This document shows positions 61,513-64,000 of a stretch of DNA of 64,000 nucleotides, piece by piece. Source of the stretch: Armatimonadota bacterium (GTDB taxonomy: Bacteria > Armatimonadota > UBA5829 > DSUL01). The DNA lies in contig AP024674.1 in assembly GCA_025998755.1 (NCBI GenBank), positions 744,001-808,000 of the forward strand, read 5' to 3'. The translations under genes and the position numbers were made by a program. Positions within the stretch are counted from its first letter, which is position 1. Each line of letters opens with the position of its first letter. The notes under the pieces are model-generated. The model ran no database searches. It was not told the DNA's origin and saw only the letters and a program-made list of their open reading frames with translations.

Positions 61513-61821
61513 ATGTACGCAGTAGTGGAATGCGGCGGACGGCAGTACCGGGTTGAGCCGGGCGCGAAGCTTGAGGTCAACCGTCTGGAGGGGGAGCCCG
61601 GGTCCGAGGTGGTGCTGGACCGCGTGTTGCTGGTGAGCGACGATTCCGGTGTGCGTGTCGGCACCCCCATCGTGGAGAACGCGCGGGTGTCGTGCACCAT
61701 CGTGCGCCATGGCAAGGGGCGCAAGATCCACGGCTTTCACTACAAGCCAAAGAAGAACCAGTACCGGCATTACGGGCATCGGCAGGCGGTGACCGTGCTG
61801 TCCGTTTCGTCCATCAGCTGA
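61513..61821 (+). CDS. rplU: Large-subunit ribosomal protein L21
   Basis: L21 binds 23S rRNA. The 102-residue protein starts with [20 protein letters not shown] and ends with [20 protein letters not shown] followed by AVTVLSV, both invariant family features. ATG 61513 is selected because L21 proteins begin at this point, whereas the longer frame has no homology. It is followed by rpmA after 58 bases. Confidence 0.97.
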   Translation: MYAVVECGGRQYRVEPGAKLEVNRLEGEPGSEVVLDRVLLVSDDSGVRVGTPIVENARVSCTIVRHGKGRKIHGFHYKPKKNQYRHYGHRQAVTVLSVSSIS

Positions 61822-61879
61822 AAGGCGGGGCGGCCCCGCCGCCGCCCCCGAGACCGCGCATTCAGGGGAATAGACAGAG

Positions 61880-62140
61880 ATGGCACATAAAAAAGGCGTC
61901 GGTTCATCCCGGAACGGGCGCGACAGCAATTCCAAAAGGCTGGGTGTAAAGGCCTTCGACGGTGAGTTTGTCCGCGCCGGAAGCATCATAAAGCGCCAGC
62001 GCGGCACGTCCCATCACCCGGGACGCAACGTCGGAGTGGGCAAGGACTATACGCTGTATGCGCTGATTGACGGCTTCGTCAAGTTCGAAGGAAGCGAGAG
62101 ATCCCGCAGGCTGGTCAGCGTCCTGCCGGAACGCCAGTAG
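61880..62140 (+). CDS. rpmA: Large-subunit ribosomal protein L27
   Basis: L27 reaches the peptidyl-transferase centre. The 86-residue protein starts [20 protein letters not shown] and has [20 protein letters not shown], matching the family. No N-terminal propeptide of the firmicute type is present, since the sequence begins directly with MAHKKG. It lies between rplU and obg. Confidence 0.97.
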   Translation: MAHKKGVGSSRNGRDSNSKRLGVKAFDGEFVRAGSIIKRQRGTSHHPGRNVGVGKDYTLYALIDGFVKFEGSERSRRLVSVLPERQ

Positions 62141-62173
62141 TCGCCGGGGAGTCCCCGGCAGGGACAACGGGAA

Positions 62174-63508
62174 TTGGACTTTGTTGACGAGGTCACGATC
62201 CACGTCACGTCCGGGAAGGGCGGCGATGGCATCGTGGCCTTTCGTCGTGAAAAGTATGTCCCTCGCGGAGGGCCTGCGGGAGGGGACGGTGGCTGCGGGG
62301 GCGATGTCGTTCTTCAGGCGGATGCTAGCCTGAATACTCTGGTAGACCTTCGCTACCAGACTCGTTACCGGGCCCCAGATGGAGGGCGCGGGGGGCCTAA
62401 CAATCGCAGCGGCGCAAATCAACCGCCTTTGATAATCCGCGTACCGGTCGGCACCAGCGTCTACTGTGTGGAGAAAGACCGCTACATCGCGGATCTCACA
62501 TATTCCGGCCAGACTGTGGTGGTAGCGAGAGGCGGCCGCGGCGGCCGCGGCAACGCGGCGTTCGCCACGCCGACGGAGCAGGCGCCCAAGTTCGCCGAAC
62601 TGGGCGAGCCGGGCGAAAGCTTCACTCTCCGGCTGGAGTTGCGTCTACTGGCGGATGTGGGGGTGGTGGGCTTTCCCAACTGCGGCAAATCCACGCTCAT
62701 CGCTTCCGTGTCAAACGCGCGGCCGAAGATAGGGGACTATCCCTTCACCACCCTGGTCCCGAACCTGGGTGTGGTCCGCGTGGGGCCAGGAGAATCGTTC
62801 GTGATGGCCGACGTCCCGGGGCTGATCGAGGGAGCGCATCGCGGGGCGGGCCTGGGCCAGAGGTTTCTGAAGCACATTGAGCGCACCCGGGTCTTGATCC
62901 ATCTGGTTGATTGCTCGCCTGCGACCGGCCGGGACCCTGTCTTGGACTATGAAGTCATCCGGGGTGAGCTGGAAGCCTACAGCCATTCAGTGGCGGCTTT
63001 GCCGGAGGTTGTCGGCCTGAACAAGGTGGACATTCCCGAAGCCCGGGAACGGGCCACGAAGGCGCAGCAGATCCTGACGGAGAAGTTTGAGAAGTCCGGT
63101 CGGGGTTGTCCGCTCATCCTGCCAGTCTCAGCAGCCACCGGAGAGGGTATCCAGCAACTGGTCTGGGCGGCGGCCCGGTTGTTGCGCAAAGCTCCTCCCC
63201 GGGCTCCAGTGGCTGTGGAGGAGGTTGTGCGCATCGAGGGACCGGAAGCGCCGTTCACGGTGGAGAGAGGACCGTCCGGAGAGTTCGTTGTCTCTGGCCG
63301 TCAGGCCGAGCGGCTTGTGGCGATGACGGACCTGGATAACGAGCAGGCCCTGCGCCGGCTTCAAGGCAGGCTGAATGCGCTGGGTGTCTTCCGCGAGCTG
63401 GAGAAGCGTGGCGTAAAGCACGGGGATACGGTGCGGGTGGGCTCGTTCGAGTTCGAATGGGTGGACGAGGGCGCGCAGCTGGGCGACGCTGGGCTGGCGG
63501 AAAAATGA
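62174..63508 (+). CDS. obg: Obg/CgtA GTPase
   Basis: Obg is a ribosome-assembly and stress-response GTPase. The 444-residue protein has the glycine-rich Obg domain (FVDEVTIHVTSGKGGDGIVA and REKYVPRGGPAGGDGG). Its G domain has GFPNCGKST (G1), a switch in DYPFTTLVPNLG, DVPGLIEG (G3) and GLNKVDIP (G4). The C-terminal OCT domain has FTVERGPSGEFVVSGRQAE and VRVGSFEFEWVDEG. TTG 62174 is used since homology begins at once. Confidence 0.96.
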   Translation: MDFVDEVTIHVTSGKGGDGIVAFRREKYVPRGGPAGGDGGCGGDVVLQADASLNTLVDLRYQTRYRAPDGGRGGPNNRSGANQPPLIIRVPVGTSVYCVEKDRYIADLTYSGQTVVVARGGRGGRGNAAFATPTEQAPKFAELGEPGESFTLRLELRLLADVGVVGFPNCGKSTLIASVSNARPKIGDYPFTTLVPNLGVVRVGPGESFVMADVPGLIEGAHRGAGLGQRFLKHIERTRVLIHLVDCSPATGRDPVLDYEVIRGELEAYSHSVAALPEVVGLNKVDIPEARERATKAQQILTEKFEKSGRGCPLILPVSAATGEGIQQLVWAAARLLRKAPPRAPVAVEEVVRIEGPEAPFTVERGPSGEFVVSGRQAERLVAMTDLDNEQALRRLQGRLNALGVFRELEKRGVKHGDTVRVGSFEFEWVDEGAQLGDAGLAEK

Positions 63509-63536
63509 CACGGCGGGAGGCAGCCGGAAGAGCGAT

Positions 63537-64000
63537 TTGAAACGGGTTGTGGTCAAAGTTGGCACGGCGACCCTGACGGATGAACGAGGCCATCTGGACG
63601 CGCAGTATATTGCCGCCCTCTGCGCGCAAGTGGTGCGGGCGCGTGAGGCGGGCTGGCAGGTAGCGCTGGTCAGCTCAGGCGCCATCCGCGCAGGAACGAT
63701 CCGCCTGCAGATGAAGCGGCGCCCGCGTTCGATTCCCGAAAAACAGGCCGCGGCGGCTGTGGGACAGGGCCTGTTGATGGACAAGTACGCCACAGAGCTG
63801 GACCGCTACGGCGCGCCGGCCGCACAGGTCCTGCTGACGCGGGACGATTTCTCGGATCGCACCCGGTACCTGAACGCCCGGAACACACTATTGACCCTGT
63901 TGCGCTTTGGAGCAGTACCGATCATCAACGAGAACGACACTGTCTCGGTGGAGGAGATCCGGTTCGGCGACAACGACATGCTGGCTGCTCTTGTTGGCAC
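63537..64000 (+). CDS. proB: Glutamate 5-kinase (3' end outside window)
   Basis: ProB phosphorylates glutamate in the first step of proline synthesis. The visible 154 residues start with RVVVKVGTATLTD, followed by the conserved VALVSSGAIRAG, EKQAAAAVGQGLLMDKYATE, ARNTLLTLL and PIINENDTVSVEEI, then GDNDMLAALV at the window edge. TTG 63537 is the first start in a frame with full homology, 28 bases after obg. The C-terminal part and any PUA domain lie beyond the window. Confidence 0.95.
   Translation, partial: MKRVVVKVGTATLTDERGHLDAQYIAALCAQVVRAREAGWQVALVSSGAIRAGTIRLQMKRRPRSIPEKQAAAAVGQGLLMDKYATELDRYGAPAAQVLLTRDDFSDRTRYLNARNTLLTLLRFGAVPIINENDTVSVEEIRFGDNDMLAALVG

Noticed and set aside
1-64000. 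tRNA, rRNA, CRISPR, IS elements or prophage
   Set aside because: No T-loop-like tRNA pattern, spaced direct-repeat array, transposase motif or phage structural gene was seen in a manual read of the window.

Overview
The window is a GC-rich chromosomal segment from an environmental bacterium, read as a near-continuous run of protein-coding genes with many GTG and TTG starts. Several features point to a diderm phylum such as Armatimonadota: a PEP-CTERM surface protein, LolD/FtsX-type ABC genes, cytochrome bd oxidase, DUF6807, and secreted proteins with repeated beta-rich domains. That placement is inference from gene content, not from a marker gene search. No tRNA, rRNA, CRISPR array, transposase or phage gene was seen.

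Layout. 1-5.6 kb: the end of a nucleoside-deoxyribosyltransferase-like gene, an enoyl-ACP-reductase-like SDR and a large secreted glycosidase-like protein. 5.6-14.2 kb: one tightly packed run ending in a strong intrinsic terminator. It holds gcvT, gcvH, gcvPA, gcvPB, a lipoyl/octanoyl ligase, a circularly permuted ATP-grasp-like protein, a lysine 2,3-aminomutase-like radical SAM enzyme, a glutaredoxin and a UPF0173 hydrolase. 14.3-16.8 kb: cydAB. 16.8-17.7 kb: a gene-poor stretch with one 64-residue protein. 17.7-23.7 kb: a sugar nucleotidyltransferase, an NTF2-like protein, a class II aldolase, a natural MDR-SDR fusion resembling sorbose-1-phosphate reductase joined to sorbitol-6-phosphate dehydrogenase, and a divergent MFS permease. 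23.9-25.3 kb: cysC and cysH, divergent. 25.4-29.4 kb: an M29 aminopeptidase, then a minus-strand group (DUF6807, sugar epimerase/isomerase, ANTAR response regulator).

29.8-36 kb: secreted proteins, a c-di-GMP-I riboswitch, a haem-binding protein, a methyltransferase and two decayed glycoside hydrolase remnants. 36-43.6 kb: a DeoR regulator, a lysine 6-transaminase-like enzyme, a fused 2-oxoacid dehydrogenase E1 and a DUF1638-HyuA fusion. 43.7-47.2 kb: the PEP-CTERM protein, ispH and a DAHP synthase. 47.4-56.9 kb: an unusual envelope locus with an M28/PA-like domain fused to an FtsX permease, an OPT-like membrane protein, a duplicated-domain protein, a PqqD-like protein, a minimal FtsX permease and a LolD-type ATPase. 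57-64 kb: the conserved block TIGR03960 radical SAM, DUF2344, rng, rplU, rpmA, obg, proB.

The most promising undescribed systems are the 47.4-56.9 kb envelope locus and the ATP-grasp/aminomutase/glutaredoxin trio at the end of the glycine cleavage operon. In the first, the peptidase-like domain has lost the canonical metal ligands. In the second, the lysine-binding aspartates of the aminomutase are retained.
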